42,332 nt of DNA from CAMLHU01 sp039917855 (GTDB taxonomy: Bacteria; Gemmatimonadota; Gemmatimonadetes; Gemmatimonadales; GWC2-71-9): positions 1 to 42,332 of the forward strand of contig JBDSIR010000057.1 in assembly GCA_039917855.1 (NCBI GenBank), given 5' to 3'. Positions within the stretch are counted from its first letter, which is position 1. Each line of letters starts with the position of its first letter. Below, one piece after another: positions 23,545 to 31,731 of the stretch. Made by a program: the position numbers and the translations under genes. The notes under the pieces are model-generated. The model saw only the letters and a list, made by a program, of their open reading frames with translations, was not told the origin of the DNA and searched no databases.

Positions 23545-24089
23545 CCGACACGGCCGCTCTCGCCGATCTGCTTCAGCGCCGCTCCATTCGCCAGGGTGAC
23601 TTCGTGCTCGCGTCGGGCGCCCGTTCCACCTATTACATCGACTGTCGGCCGAGCACGATGAGCGGTGAGGGCCAGGCGCTCATCGGGCGCCTGGGTCTGG
23701 CGGCGCTGCGCGCGCGCGGCTGGCGACCGCTGGCCGTCGGGGGCCTCACGATGGGCGCCGATCCGGTGGCGTACAGCATCGCGCGTGCCAGCGCCGATGC
23801 CCCGCCACCGATCGACGCCTTCTCGGTCCGCAAGCAGGCCAAGGAACACGGCACCGGCAAGCGGGTGGAAGGGAACTTCGCCGCGGGCCACGACGTGGTG
23901 GTGATCGAGGACGTGATCACATCCGGCGGCTCAGCGCTGCAGGCCATCGACGCGATCGTCGCGGAAGGGGGCCGGGTGCTCGGAGTGCTGGCGGTGGTCG
24001 ACCGGGAACAAGGGGGGCGCCAGCGCCTCGAAGCAGCGGGCCACGCTGTCGAGACCCTCATCACCGCCTCCACCCTGGGTCTGCGGTGA
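23541..24089 (+). CDS. pyrE: Orotate phosphoribosyltransferase
   Basis: A 182-residue OPRTase, converting orotate and PRPP to orotidine 5'-phosphate in UMP synthesis. The PRPP-binding signature is VVVIEDVITSGGSALQAI, and the catalytic lysine region is FSVRKQAKEHGTG. An N-terminal substrate segment reads GARSTYYIDCRPSTMSGEG. Length matches the short bacterial form. The GTG start at 23541 overlaps the kinase stop as GTGA, and the stop overlaps the following gene the same way. No other pyr gene is nearby. Confidence 0.94.
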   Translation: MTDTAALADLLQRRSIRQGDFVLASGARSTYYIDCRPSTMSGEGQALIGRLGLAALRARGWRPLAVGGLTMGADPVAYSIARASADAPPPIDAFSVRKQAKEHGTGKRVEGNFAAGHDVVVIEDVITSGGSALQAIDAIVAEGGRVLGVLAVVDREQGGRQRLEAAGHAVETLITASTLGLR

Positions 24090-25648
24090 CGACCGGTCCG
24101 GTGATCGCGACCTCGTCGATCGTCCGCCGAGCCGCGGCCCGCCGATGGTGGCTCCTGCTCGCCGGGGCGTCCGGCATCCTGCTGTTCGAGCTGATCTCGA
24201 GCGCCGGGGTCCGCTGGGATGTCCTGGTCGAATACGCGGGCCTGGGCAGCGCCGCGACGCTCGGTTTCGATGCGATGGCGCGGCGCGGGGTCAAAGGTGC
24301 GGCCGCCGGGGTCGCCAGCCTTCTGCTCGACCTGCTCCTCTCGGTGATCCCCGCCGCCCTGATCGGTACCGCGGGCGTCGGGGCCCTGCCGATGGTCGCC
24401 ATGCTCTCCTACGCCGAGACCGAGTCGGGAGTGTTCGGGATCGGCTCGGGATTCGCCGCCGGCCTCGGTCTGCTCGTGGGTCACGCGCTCGCGGACCAGC
24501 AGGGGGGCCTGCCGAGTGCGGTGGTCGTGGCCGAGGCGGTACTGGTGACGATCCTGACCTTCGGGCTCCGGTCGGCGGGCCGGCGGCGCGCCGAACGGAT
24601 CGAAGCGCTGCGGCGCGCGGCCGAGCGCGCGGCGGCGGGAGATTTCGGTGCCCGCCTTGCCGGCGACGCGGGCGATGCGCTGGGCGACGTCGAACGCGGC
24701 TTCGACCTCCTCGCGGTCCGTACGGCGACCACATCCGACACCCTCTCGCGCGAGGCCAACGAGGTCGCCGCACTCGCGGAAGAACTGGCCGCGTCGGTCG
24801 AGCACATCGAACGCGCCGCGAACGAGCTTTCGGGCGCCGCGGGTCATCTGGCGCACGACCTCCATGCGCAGCGAGTGCTGGCGGAAGAGAACCGACGTCA
24901 GACCGAGGGTGCGGCCCAGGAGGCGGGGCAGCAACGGCAGCGGGCGCTGGTCCTCGCCGACGAGTCGACCCGGCTGGTCTCGGTGGCGGACCGGGCGCGC
25001 CAGAGTGTGGCCCGCGCCAGCGAGACGCTGGTGGCCGTCGGTGCCGAGGTCTCGACCACCGCGGCGCTGGTGACCGACCTGACCGCGATGTCGGCCAGGA
25101 TCGGAGGCTTCACCGCCACCATCGCCACCATCGCACGCCAGACCCACCTCCTCTCGCTCAACGCCGCGATCGAAGCCGCGCGCGCTGAAGGGCAGGGCCA
25201 GGGCTTCGGCGTCGTGGCCGAGGAGGTCCGGACCCTGGCGGCACAGGCCGGCCGTTCGGCGCGCGAGGTCTCCGAACTGGTGAGCGAACTACAGGAAGGG
25301 ATCGGCAGCGCGGCGCGGGCGATGACGGCGGGACACCAGCAGGTGGAGGACGTGGCGCGGGTGGCGCACGAGGCGGACGAAGGACTGCGTGAGCTGGCCG
25401 AGGGTGTGCGGCGTTCGTCCGATCGGGTGAGCGCGCTCGCCGGAGGCTCGCGGGCCCAGGCCGACCACCTGCAGTCGCTCCGGGGCGCGCTGGAACAGGT
25501 GAGTCGTACTTCGGCGGGTGCCGCCGCGAGCTCCGACAGCGCCGCGCGTGCCGCGACCTTGCAGTCCCAGGCGGTGCAGGAGCTGGCGCGTACCGCCCAG
25601 CAGTTGGCAGGGCTGGCGGAACGGTTGCGTGCGGCGGTGAAGCGGTAA
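24086..25648 (+). CDS. Methyl-accepting-chemotaxis-like protein with membrane N terminus
   Basis: A 520-residue protein. Residues 20-160 hold about four or five hydrophobic segments (e.g. WWLLLAGASGILLFELI) with very short loops, so there is no periplasmic sensor domain. After a basic segment, a long helical coiled-coil part runs to the end, with the signalling hairpin LSLNAAIEAARAEGQGQGFG, close to the canonical chemoreceptor tip, followed by VVAEEVRTLAAQAGRSA. No CheA, CheW or CheR gene is in the window. It may sense membrane state or redox rather than a ligand. The GTG start overlaps pyrE as GTGA. Confidence 0.82.
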   Translation: MTTGPVIATSSIVRRAAARRWWLLLAGASGILLFELISSAGVRWDVLVEYAGLGSAATLGFDAMARRGVKGAAAGVASLLLDLLLSVIPAALIGTAGVGALPMVAMLSYAETESGVFGIGSGFAAGLGLLVGHALADQQGGLPSAVVVAEAVLVTILTFGLRSAGRRRAERIEALRRAAERAAAGDFGARLAGDAGDALGDVERGFDLLAVRTATTSDTLSREANEVAALAEELAASVEHIERAANELSGAAGHLAHDLHAQRVLAEENRRQTEGAAQEAGQQRQRALVLADESTRLVSVADRARQSVARASETLVAVGAEVSTTAALVTDLTAMSARIGGFTATIATIARQTHLLSLNAAIEAARAEGQGQGFGVVAEEVRTLAAQAGRSAREVSELVSELQEGIGSAARAMTAGHQQVEDVARVAHEADEGLRELAEGVRRSSDRVSALAGGSRAQADHLQSLRGALEQVSRTSAGAAASSDSAARAATLQSQAVQELARTAQQLAGLAERLRAAVKR

Positions 25649-25666
25649 GGCGGTCGGGCGGTCGGG
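25641..25666. repeat. Octamer array, locus H left (end of MCP gene)
   Basis: AGCGGTAA, GGCGGTCG, GGCGGTCG: three 8-bp units. The first contains the MCP stop codon (25646-25648). No clear facing partner is present; the array to the right at 25811-25864 has a different unit. Confidence 0.65.
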
Positions 25667-25695
25667 AAAGCTCGCTTGGAGTACGGAGCACGCAG

Positions 25696-25801
25696 GCTGT
25701 CATCCCGAGCAGAGCGAGGGATCTACTCAGCGCAGACCGAAGCGGCTGTTCGCGCTCCGGTCGATGCCGGCTAGATCCCTCGCTCCGCTCGGGATGACAG
25801 C
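25696..25801. repeat. Long inverted repeat with 29-bp arms (GCTGTCATCCCGAGC type)
   Basis: The left arm 25696-25724 and right arm 25773-25801 are 29 bp each with a single mismatch. The arm begins GCTGTCATCCCGAGC and continues with AGCGAGGGATCT. The loop is 48 bp. A related, more diverged element lies at 41690-41752. Such a structure resembles a miniature repeat element or a strong bidirectional terminator; it separates the convergent MCP and AraC genes. No transposase is seen. Confidence 0.88.
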
Positions 25802-25810
25802 CCCATCGCT

Positions 25811-25864
25811 GTCCACCTGTCTACTTGTCACCTGTCTGCCTGTATACCTGTCCCGCTGTTGCCT
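25811..25864. repeat. Octamer array, locus H right
   Basis: Seven units of 7-8 bp of type GTCTACCT/GTCTGCCT (25811-25864), with two units shortened to 7 bp. Their reverse complement resembles the GACAGGCG units at locus J (41614-41669), 16 kb away, rather than a local left arm. Confidence 0.7.
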
Positions 25865-25905
25865 GCCCCGGCGCCGGACCGCGCCGAGGGCCACGCCCGT
25901 ACCTA

Positions 25906-26742
25906 TCAGTGTCCGCTGTCCAGGCCCCCCGATAGAAGGGGATGGAAGGTACGGAACGCGGCCCGGTACGGCGCGATCATCAGCGCCTGGAAACGATCGA
26001 GCGCTACCGGGAAAGGGAGTCGCCGCCGGAACTCGGTGGCGGTCACACCGAGCATTGCCCGGACGTGACGCCCGAAGCTCTGGGGGGAGGAATACTCGAG
26101 TCGATACGAGACGTCCGCCACCGAACGGCCCGCTTCTTCGAGCAGGAGTGCGGCGTGCAGGAGGCGCAGGGCGGCGAGGTAGCTCTTGGGGCTGGGCAAT
26201 CCCGCGCGTTGAAAGCGCGAGACGAGGGTGCTCGGGGGGAGGTGAAGCGACCGCGCGAGCTGACGCACGGTGACGTGATGCGGGGCTGCGCGGATGAGCG
26301 CCTCGAAAAAGAGCCGGGCGTCGGGCGGCGCCTCGCCGAGAGCACCGAGGATCGGGCCCTGGATCCGGGCAGTGGCGGGTGTGCCGGGTGATTCGACCAG
26401 CGCCCGGAGGCGGCGCCACCCTTCCGGGGCGCTCACGTCTACCACTTCGCGTACCCCGCGCGCGCCGAGCCGGAGGAGGGCCTCGGCATGCCCCGGCCCC
26501 GCCACGACCGCCACGGTGGGGATGGCGGGAAAGCCCTGCACCAAGCGGTCGAGGTCCGGGAGCTGATCGTCCCCACACCGGCTCACGGAGAGCAGGACCG
26601 CTACGACGGGTCGCTCCCGCACGGCCCTGATGGCGTCGGGGATCGACTCCGGGTGGAGCAGGGCCACCCCTTCGCCCATCGCCGCCTCGACCCGGGCTCG
26701 CTCCCCGGGGCCCAGCACCGCCGCGATCGCCGGTATCGACAT
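25906..26742 (-). CDS. AraC-family regulator with receiver-like N-terminal domain
   Basis: A 278-residue protein. Residues 1-115 have the alternating alpha/beta pattern of a response-regulator receiver (AIAAVLGPGERARVE, PVVAVLLSVSRCG, IPTVAVVAGPGHAEALLRLGA). The position of the phosphoacceptor Asp, normally in a V-x-L-D motif, reads LLSVSRCG, so phosphorylation is unlikely. Residues about 165-260 are an AraC-type double helix-turn-helix (VRQLARSLHLPPSTLVSRFQ and VADVSYRLEYSSPQSFGRHV). The start ATG at 26742 has GAGGAGG six bases upstream; a longer frame starting at 26781 is less likely. It is divergent from the large kinase gene and may control it. Confidence 0.82.
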   Translation of the reverse strand: MSIPAIAAVLGPGERARVEAAMGEGVALLHPESIPDAIRAVRERPVVAVLLSVSRCGDDQLPDLDRLVQGFPAIPTVAVVAGPGHAEALLRLGARGVREVVDVSAPEGWRRLRALVESPGTPATARIQGPILGALGEAPPDARLFFEALIRAAPHHVTVRQLARSLHLPPSTLVSRFQRAGLPSPKSYLAALRLLHAALLLEEAGRSVADVSYRLEYSSPQSFGRHVRAMLGVTATEFRRRLPFPVALDRFQALMIAPYRAAFRTFHPLLSGGLDSGH

Positions 26743-26893
26743 GACATCCTCCTCGTTCAGCGTTCGCGGCCACGATAGCAAGGGTGGCTCAACGATCCGT
26801 CAACCCACCGCAGGGGCGAAATCGTACCGAAGAAGTGCAAACCGCAACCATTCCATCGTCCTGTGCGTCAGAGATGTATCTTCGGGAGACTTC

Positions 26894-29800
26894 GTGACTG
26901 TCGACGTCGCTCAACTCCAGGACCGCCTTCAGGCCGCCCTCGGCCCCCATTACCGCCTGGAGCGGTCGTTGGGGCAGGGGGGGATGGGTGTCGTCTTCCT
27001 GGCCCGAGATCTGACCCTCGACCGCCAAGTGGCGGTCAAAGTGGTCCACCCCGAACTCGCCGTTCACACCTCGATCTCCCAGCGCTTCCTTTCCGAAGCG
27101 CGGGTCATCGCCAAGCTCCGCCATCCGAACATCGTCGCCGTCCACGCCGCGGGAGAGACCACCGGCGTGTTCTGGTACGTGATGGATTACGTACCGGGAG
27201 AGACGCTGCGTGACCGTCTCAACCGCCAAGGGACGATCGAGCCCGGCACGGCGCGCCGGATCATCGCGGAGCTGGCCGACGCGCTCGACACCGCAGGCCG
27301 GCAGGGGGTGGTGCACCGGGACGTGAAACCGGAGAACATCCTGCTCGACGCCGACGGAGGACGGGCACTCCTCGCGGATTTCGGCGTGGCACGCGTCCTC
27401 CAGAGCGCCGGGGACTCCAGCGCCGCGATCACGGGGCAGGGGGTCGCCGTGGGGACCCCGACATACATGAGTCCCGAACAGGCGAGCGGGGACTCGGTGG
27501 ACCATCGCAGCGACCTCTACTCGCTCGGGATCGTGGCCTATGAGATCCTGACCGGCCAGCCCCCTTTCCGCGGCTCCCCGGCGCAGGTAGCGGCGCAACA
27601 GATCAACGTTCCACCGGCCCCGCTCGGGCGGGTGATGGCGCTCCTTCCGGCCCCGTTCGCCGCGGCGGTGATGCAGTCGCTGGCGAAGTCGCCGGCCGAG
27701 CGCTTCCAATCGGGTGCGGCGTTCCGCGCGGCGCTCCTCGCCGACCGGGTCGTCCCGCCGGCGCATCGCGCGACTTGGAAAGGGTGGACCGCGGTGGCGG
27801 CGGTGGCGCTCGCGACCGTGGGGGTGGTGTTCGCCGCGCGGGGCACCGGCGGTCCGCCGCGTGGCGTCGACCCCCGTCATTCGATCGTCATCCTTCCCTT
27901 CGACAATCTGCGCGGTGACACGACGCTCCACTGGCTGGAAGAGGGCTCGGTGTCGATGCTGGGGCTGACCCTGGCGCAGTGGGAGGACATGACGGTGGTG
28001 GACCAGGAGCGGGTGCACGATCTACTGACCAAGCGCGGGCTCGAGCCGGGAGCGCCGATCGGGCTCGAGGCGGCGCGCGACATCGCGCGCGAAGCGGGGG
28101 TCTGGTCGTTGGTGGTGGGAGATTTCGTCCGGACCGGCGACTCGCTACATGTCGCGGCCCGATTGATCGACGTGGCGTCGGGTCAGCGGGTCGACCTGGC
28201 GCAGACTGACGTGCTGGCCTTGGGCGACGTGCGGCCCGCGTTCGACCGGCTCGCGGCCCAGTTGCTCGACGTCTCCGGCGCCCCCGGAGGGCTCCGTCCG
28301 GGACTCGCCGCCGCGACCACCGGTGCGGTCGACGCCTATCGAGACTACCTCACCGGCATCGACCGGCTCAATCACTGGGATCTCGTCGGCGCCGATTCAG
28401 CGCTGCGCTCCGCCGTGACGATCGACTCGACCTTCGCCCTGGCCTGGTACAAGCTGTCGCTCACCCGGGGTTGGATCGGGGGAGAGCCGGACTCACTGGG
28501 GCGCCTTGCGATCGAGCGGGCCACGCGGTACGTCGACCGCCTCCCGCAGCGGGAACAGACCCTGGTGCGGGCGTACCGCGCCTTCCTCGACGGCGAACAT
28601 CCGCGCGCGGTGGAGCTCTATACGTCGCTGGTGCGGAAGGATTCGACCGACACCGATGCGTGGTACGGACTGGGAGACGCGTGGTTCCATCGACCGGCGC
28701 AGAGCATTACGGAGCGCGTTCGGGCGATGAACGCCTCGCTCCAGGCCTTCCGTCGCACGCTGGCCCTCGATCCGACCTACGCCCTCGCGTACGATCACGT
28801 CGCCGCGATGTTCCTGCAGACGGCGCGCCCGTATCCGTACTTCGCGCTCGTGGGCCCCGACTCGTTCGCCCCCGCCCTCGAGCTCGACACCCGGACCCGC
28901 GCAGCCGCGGTCACGCGGGCGCGCCGCGAAGGGATCGCCCTGACCCGGGACTGGGTCGCCAACCAGCCGGACACGCCGCGGGCCCACCGCGCCCTCGTCG
29001 AAGCGTATGCCGTGGCGGGCGCGGTCTCGGATGCGCAACGCGAACTCACCCGGCTCACCGGCATGGGGATCCCGAAGGAGTTGGTGCTGGGGCGCATCAC
29101 CGAGGGTCGGATCGCGTTCGGGGTGGGGGATGTCACCAGCGCCGTCGGCGGGCTCACACCCACCTACGATTCGCTCCTCGAGGATCGCGGTCGGCTCACC
29201 CGGGCGGCGGAGGAGGACTGGATGACACTGCTCTCGGGAGCGAACGCGCTGGCCTACGTGGGCGACGTCGGGCGCGCGGCGCGCGTCATCGGCGCGGTCC
29301 ACCGGGCACGCGGGGTGATCCCGCGGAACGCCGAGGCTGCGGTCGACCCCCGCCACGCGGCGGAACTGCAGGAGGGGGCCCTGTACGCCGCGACGGGGGG
29401 CGCCCCCGATCCACTCCGCGCCATCTGGCGGACGGTGAGCGAAGCGGCGCGCAAGGCGAGCGCGCCCGACCGCGCCGCGATCGCGCGGGCCGGCGCCCCG
29501 GCCGCCGTGGGACTCCTGATCGGACCGGCCGGCGACGCCACCCCGCTCAACGAGCTCCGCGCCCTCACCGGCGAGGAGCAGCCCCGCGACGTGCGCGCCC
29601 TGCTCGCCCTCGCGATGGGGGACAGCGCCGGGGCCCGACGACTCCTGCTCGCCCCACCCGAAGATTGGACCGATGAGAAACGGGGCGGACTCAGCGGTTG
29701 GGCGGGGGATCCCTGGCCGCTCCGCGCGTACGGGCTGCTGCTGCTGCACGAGAACCAGCGCGCCCTCGACCTGCTGCAGCACCACGATCTGGAGACGCTC

Positions 29801-30007
29801 GATCCCCGGTTCTATTCCAGCTCGTTCGGCGCGGTGGGAATGGTACGGATGCTCCGCGGGATGGCGCTCGAAGGGCTGGACCGTCGGACCGAGGCGGCCC
29901 GCGAATACCGCGCCGCACTGTCGCAGTGGGAGCACGCCGACCCCCGGCAGGTACCGTTCCTGAACGCGGTGCGGCTGGGGTTGGGGAGGGTGACGGGGTC
30001 GGGCTGA
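26894..30007 (+). CDS. Transmembrane Ser/Thr kinase with periplasmic CsgG-like and TPR-like region
   Basis: A 1037-residue protein. The kinase domain (about 20-285) has GQGGMGVVFLA, VAVKVV (Lys49), VVHRDVKPENILL, ADFGVA and a canonical SPEQ ending. A single transmembrane helix follows (AVAAVALATVGVVFAA, about 300-320). The next 150 residues (SIVILPFDNLRGD, VVGDFVRTGDSLHVAARLID) resemble the periplasmic domain in adenylate-cyclase/kinase-TPR proteins (FlgO/CsgG-like). The rest consists of TPR-like helical repeats. Such multi-domain kinases are numerous in Gemmatimonadota. The start GTG at 26894 has GGGAG five bases before it. Function is unknown. Confidence 0.88.
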   Translation: MTVDVAQLQDRLQAALGPHYRLERSLGQGGMGVVFLARDLTLDRQVAVKVVHPELAVHTSISQRFLSEARVIAKLRHPNIVAVHAAGETTGVFWYVMDYVPGETLRDRLNRQGTIEPGTARRIIAELADALDTAGRQGVVHRDVKPENILLDADGGRALLADFGVARVLQSAGDSSAAITGQGVAVGTPTYMSPEQASGDSVDHRSDLYSLGIVAYEILTGQPPFRGSPAQVAAQQINVPPAPLGRVMALLPAPFAAAVMQSLAKSPAERFQSGAAFRAALLADRVVPPAHRATWKGWTAVAAVALATVGVVFAARGTGGPPRGVDPRHSIVILPFDNLRGDTTLHWLEEGSVSMLGLTLAQWEDMTVVDQERVHDLLTKRGLEPGAPIGLEAARDIAREAGVWSLVVGDFVRTGDSLHVAARLIDVASGQRVDLAQTDVLALGDVRPAFDRLAAQLLDVSGAPGGLRPGLAAATTGAVDAYRDYLTGIDRLNHWDLVGADSALRSAVTIDSTFALAWYKLSLTRGWIGGEPDSLGRLAIERATRYVDRLPQREQTLVRAYRAFLDGEHPRAVELYTSLVRKDSTDTDAWYGLGDAWFHRPAQSITERVRAMNASLQAFRRTLALDPTYALAYDHVAAMFLQTARPYPYFALVGPDSFAPALELDTRTRAAAVTRARREGIALTRDWVANQPDTPRAHRALVEAYAVAGAVSDAQRELTRLTGMGIPKELVLGRITEGRIAFGVGDVTSAVGGLTPTYDSLLEDRGRLTRAAEEDWMTLLSGANALAYVGDVGRAARVIGAVHRARGVIPRNAEAAVDPRHAAELQEGALYAATGGAPDPLRAIWRTVSEAARKASAPDRAAIARAGAPAAVGLLIGPAGDATPLNELRALTGEEQPRDVRALLALAMGDSAGARRLLLAPPEDWTDEKRGGLSGWAGDPWPLRAYGLLLLHENQRALDLLQHHDLETLDPRFYSSSFGAVGMVRMLRGMALEGLDRRTEAAREYRAALSQWEHADPRQVPFLNAVRLGLGRVTGSG

Positions 30008-30095
30008 GTTGAGAGTCGAGAGTGGAGAGTTGAGAGTCTAGAGTCGAGAGTGTGGATCGGTCGGAGCGAACTCTAGACTCTAGACTCTGAACTCT
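30006..30095. repeat. Inverted heptamer arrays, locus I (before rnpB)
   Basis: Seven units of type GAGTTGA/GAGTCGA (30006-30054), the first overlapping the kinase stop codon TGA (30005-30007), face four units of type GAACTCT/AGACTCT (30068-30095). The units are AT-richer than the surroundings. The right array ends five bases before the -10 box of rnpB and would contain its -35 region. Confidence 0.9.
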
Positions 30096-30099
30096 CAGC

Positions 30100-30105
30100 T
30101 ATATT
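30100..30105 (+). promoter_or_regulatory. -10 box of rnpB
   Basis: TATATT at 30100-30105 stands 6 bp before the folded 5' end of the RNase P RNA. No good -35 box is seen at 17 bp; that position is inside the heptamer array. Confidence 0.5.
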
Positions 30106-30109
30106 CAAG

Positions 30110-30486
30110 ACGGGCCCCGCACGATGGTCGCGGTGGGAGTGATCCCATCGAGGAAAGTCCGAGCTCCAGAGGGCAGATCGCCAGGTAACGCCTGGGCGCC
30201 GCAAGGCGACGGAAGGGCAACAGAGAACAGACCGCCGATGGCCCGCAAGGGCACAGGCAAGGGTGAAACGGTGGGGTAAGAGCCCACCGCGCTCCCGGTA
30301 ACGGCGAGCGGCACGGTAACCCCCGGTCGGAGCAAGGCCAAATAAGTGACGAGGTGCGGCCCGCACCACGCCCTCACGGGCACAGTCACGGGTAGGCTGC
30401 TTGAGGCGGTGGGCGACCACCGTCCCAGACAGATGACCATCCTCCTCGCAAGAGGGGAACAGAACTCGGCTTACGGCGGGACCCAC
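30110..30486 (+). ncRNA. rnpB: RNase P RNA, bacterial type A
   Basis: The catalytic RNA that removes 5' leaders from tRNA precursors. The universal signatures are present: GAGGAAAGTCCGAGCTCC early (about 30150), AGAACAGACCGCCGATGG in the middle (about 30222) and GGGAACAGAACTCGGCTTA at the 3' side (30455-30472). The P1 helix is visible as GGGCCCCGC (30112-30120) with GCGGGACCC (30476-30484), eight of nine pairs, which sets both ends to within a few bases. Several minus-strand open frames across it are shadows. Its protein partner rnpA lies 9 kb away. Confidence 0.95.
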
Positions 30487-30553
30487 CACGGGCGGACGGG
30501 CGGATCGGCGGATGGGCGGAAGTCGCTCTCCACGAACGTTCGCCGCCCGTGGT
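30485..30553. repeat. Octamer array with hairpin, locus K (after rnpB)
   Basis: Four 8-bp units of type GGGCGGAC/GGGCGGAT (30490-30521) begin at the 3' end of rnpB. ACCACGGGCGG (30485-30495) pairs perfectly with CCGCCCGTGGT (30543-30553). The hairpin probably marks the end of rnpB transcription, though no T-run follows. Confidence 0.75.
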
Positions 30554-30597
30554 CCACAGGGGACAATTCACCAACGAAGTCATTACCCCGCCATAAC

Positions 30598-30626
30598 TTG
30601 CAGCACCTCTCCACGGGGGCTATTCT
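30598..30626 (+). promoter_or_regulatory. Candidate promoter of the 30.7-34 kb operon
   Basis: TTGCAG (30598-30603), 17 bp, TATTCT (30621-30626), 33 bp before the GTG of the next gene. Spacing and both boxes are good for a sigma-70 promoter. Confidence 0.6.
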
Positions 30627-30659
30627 TTCCACTTGGTCCCACCCCTGGAGACCAGTGAC

Positions 30660-30893
30660 GTGACCTCGCCGATCAAACCGCCACAGGAAGAGCGCCCCTA
30701 TCCGGACCACTGGGAACGGGTGGCTGAGTTGCGTGTGTTCCGCGCCCCTCACGCCGCGTGGGAAAAGCTGATCGCCTGGCGCAACGATATGCGGAAATTG
30801 GGGTGGCGATTGCTCCGGGTCACCAGCGACGACGACGAACTGGTGGCCGTCTTCGGGAAGACCAAACCCGAACTCGAGACCAAAGGGCGCTGA
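30660..30893 (+). CDS. Small hypothetical protein, 77 aa
   Basis: A 77-residue, charged, soluble protein (VTSPIKPPQEERPYPDHWER at the start; GWRLLRVTSDDDELVAVFGK near the end). No signal peptide or membrane segment. The start GTG at 30660 has GGAG ten bases upstream, and a promoter candidate precedes it. I do not recognise a family; the Trp-rich alpha/beta pattern suggests a small folded domain. It may be cotranscribed with the following exported proteins, 40 bp downstream. Confidence 0.65.
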   Translation: MTSPIKPPQEERPYPDHWERVAELRVFRAPHAAWEKLIAWRNDMRKLGWRLLRVTSDDDELVAVFGKTKPELETKGR

Positions 30894-30933
30894 ACCTCCG
30901 TCCCTTTTTCATCTCCCACAACCGAGAGACACC

Positions 30934-31731
30934 ATGCAGGCCCGCCCAATCCTCGCTGCTGCCGCCCTCGTGGCCGGCGCGACCGCATTCGCCGCCCCCA
31001 GGTCGCCCACAACGACCTTCCGCTACAAGGTGAACGCGACGAACCATCAGGTGATCGACCTCTCGGCGGTCGGCCAGCCGGAGCAGGTGACCCACCTGGT
31101 GACGACGACCTTCGTCACCGTGGTCTCCACCGACTCGGCCGGGGGCCGCGCGGTGAAGGTCATCATCGATTCGGCCCGGGCCGACACCGTGCAGTCCCCG
31201 CAACCGCTGAGCCCCGCCACTTTCGACAGCCTGCGTGGGGCGACCGCCACGGGATGGGTCGCCCCCAATGGCCAGATCCGGGACGTCAAATGGACCGATC
31301 CCCGCAGTGCGCCGATCAGCGGCGTACTTCGGGCCCTGTTCCCGCGGATGGACCCCCGCGCCAAGGTCGGGGACCGGTGGACCGACACGACCGAGAGCGC
31401 CGGGGAGTCCGAAGGGATGCCGCCGGGTACCTCGATGCGTCGCGTCACCAACTGGTCGGTGACCGGCGAGCAGAATGTGAACGGCGTAAAGGCGCGGAGG
31501 GTGGAATCGGCCTACAGCCAGTCCATCAGCGGCGAGATCCCGGCCGGCGGCGGGACGATGGCGATCGACGGCACCGGCAGCGGAACGGCGACCACGCTCG
31601 TCGCTCCCGACGGCCGCCAGCTGGGCAGCAACTCGACGCTTACGATGACCCTTTCGCTCACCGTGCCACAGGTGCCCGAGCCGCTGCCGCTGAACTTGAC
31701 GACCACTGTGGTGGTCAACCCCATCCGGTGA
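30934..31731 (+). CDS. Exported protein of unknown family, 265 aa
   Basis: The N terminus is a signal peptide (ARPILAAAALVAGATAFAA). The mature part is beta-rich, with repeated Thr/Val strands (TTFVTVVSTDSAGG) and ends in LPLNLTTTVVVNPIR. It resembles proteins of the DUF6263 type in layout, but I cannot confirm this. The next gene has a similar pattern of strands with shared phrases (about D-S-ARADT, PNG-I, GTGSGT) and may be a diverged relative. It overlaps that gene as GTGA. It should be periplasmic. Confidence 0.75.
   Translation: MQARPILAAAALVAGATAFAAPRSPTTTFRYKVNATNHQVIDLSAVGQPEQVTHLVTTTFVTVVSTDSAGGRAVKVIIDSARADTVQSPQPLSPATFDSLRGATATGWVAPNGQIRDVKWTDPRSAPISGVLRALFPRMDPRAKVGDRWTDTTESAGESEGMPPGTSMRRVTNWSVTGEQNVNGVKARRVESAYSQSISGEIPAGGGTMAIDGTGSGTATTLVAPDGRQLGSNSTLTMTLSLTVPQVPEPLPLNLTTTVVVNPIR

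Noticed and set aside
25696..25801. Insertion sequence ends
   Set aside because: Only 48 bp lie between the arms, so there is no transposase; kept as an inverted repeat or miniature element only.
30006..30054. Iterons of a plasmid-type origin
   Set aside because: Each locus has a different unit, there is no rep gene, and the loci track gene ends rather than one origin.
30073..30489. Protein-coding frames across 30.1-30.5 kb on the minus strand
   Set aside because: The plus strand has all conserved RNase P RNA elements and a P1 helix that closes the molecule.
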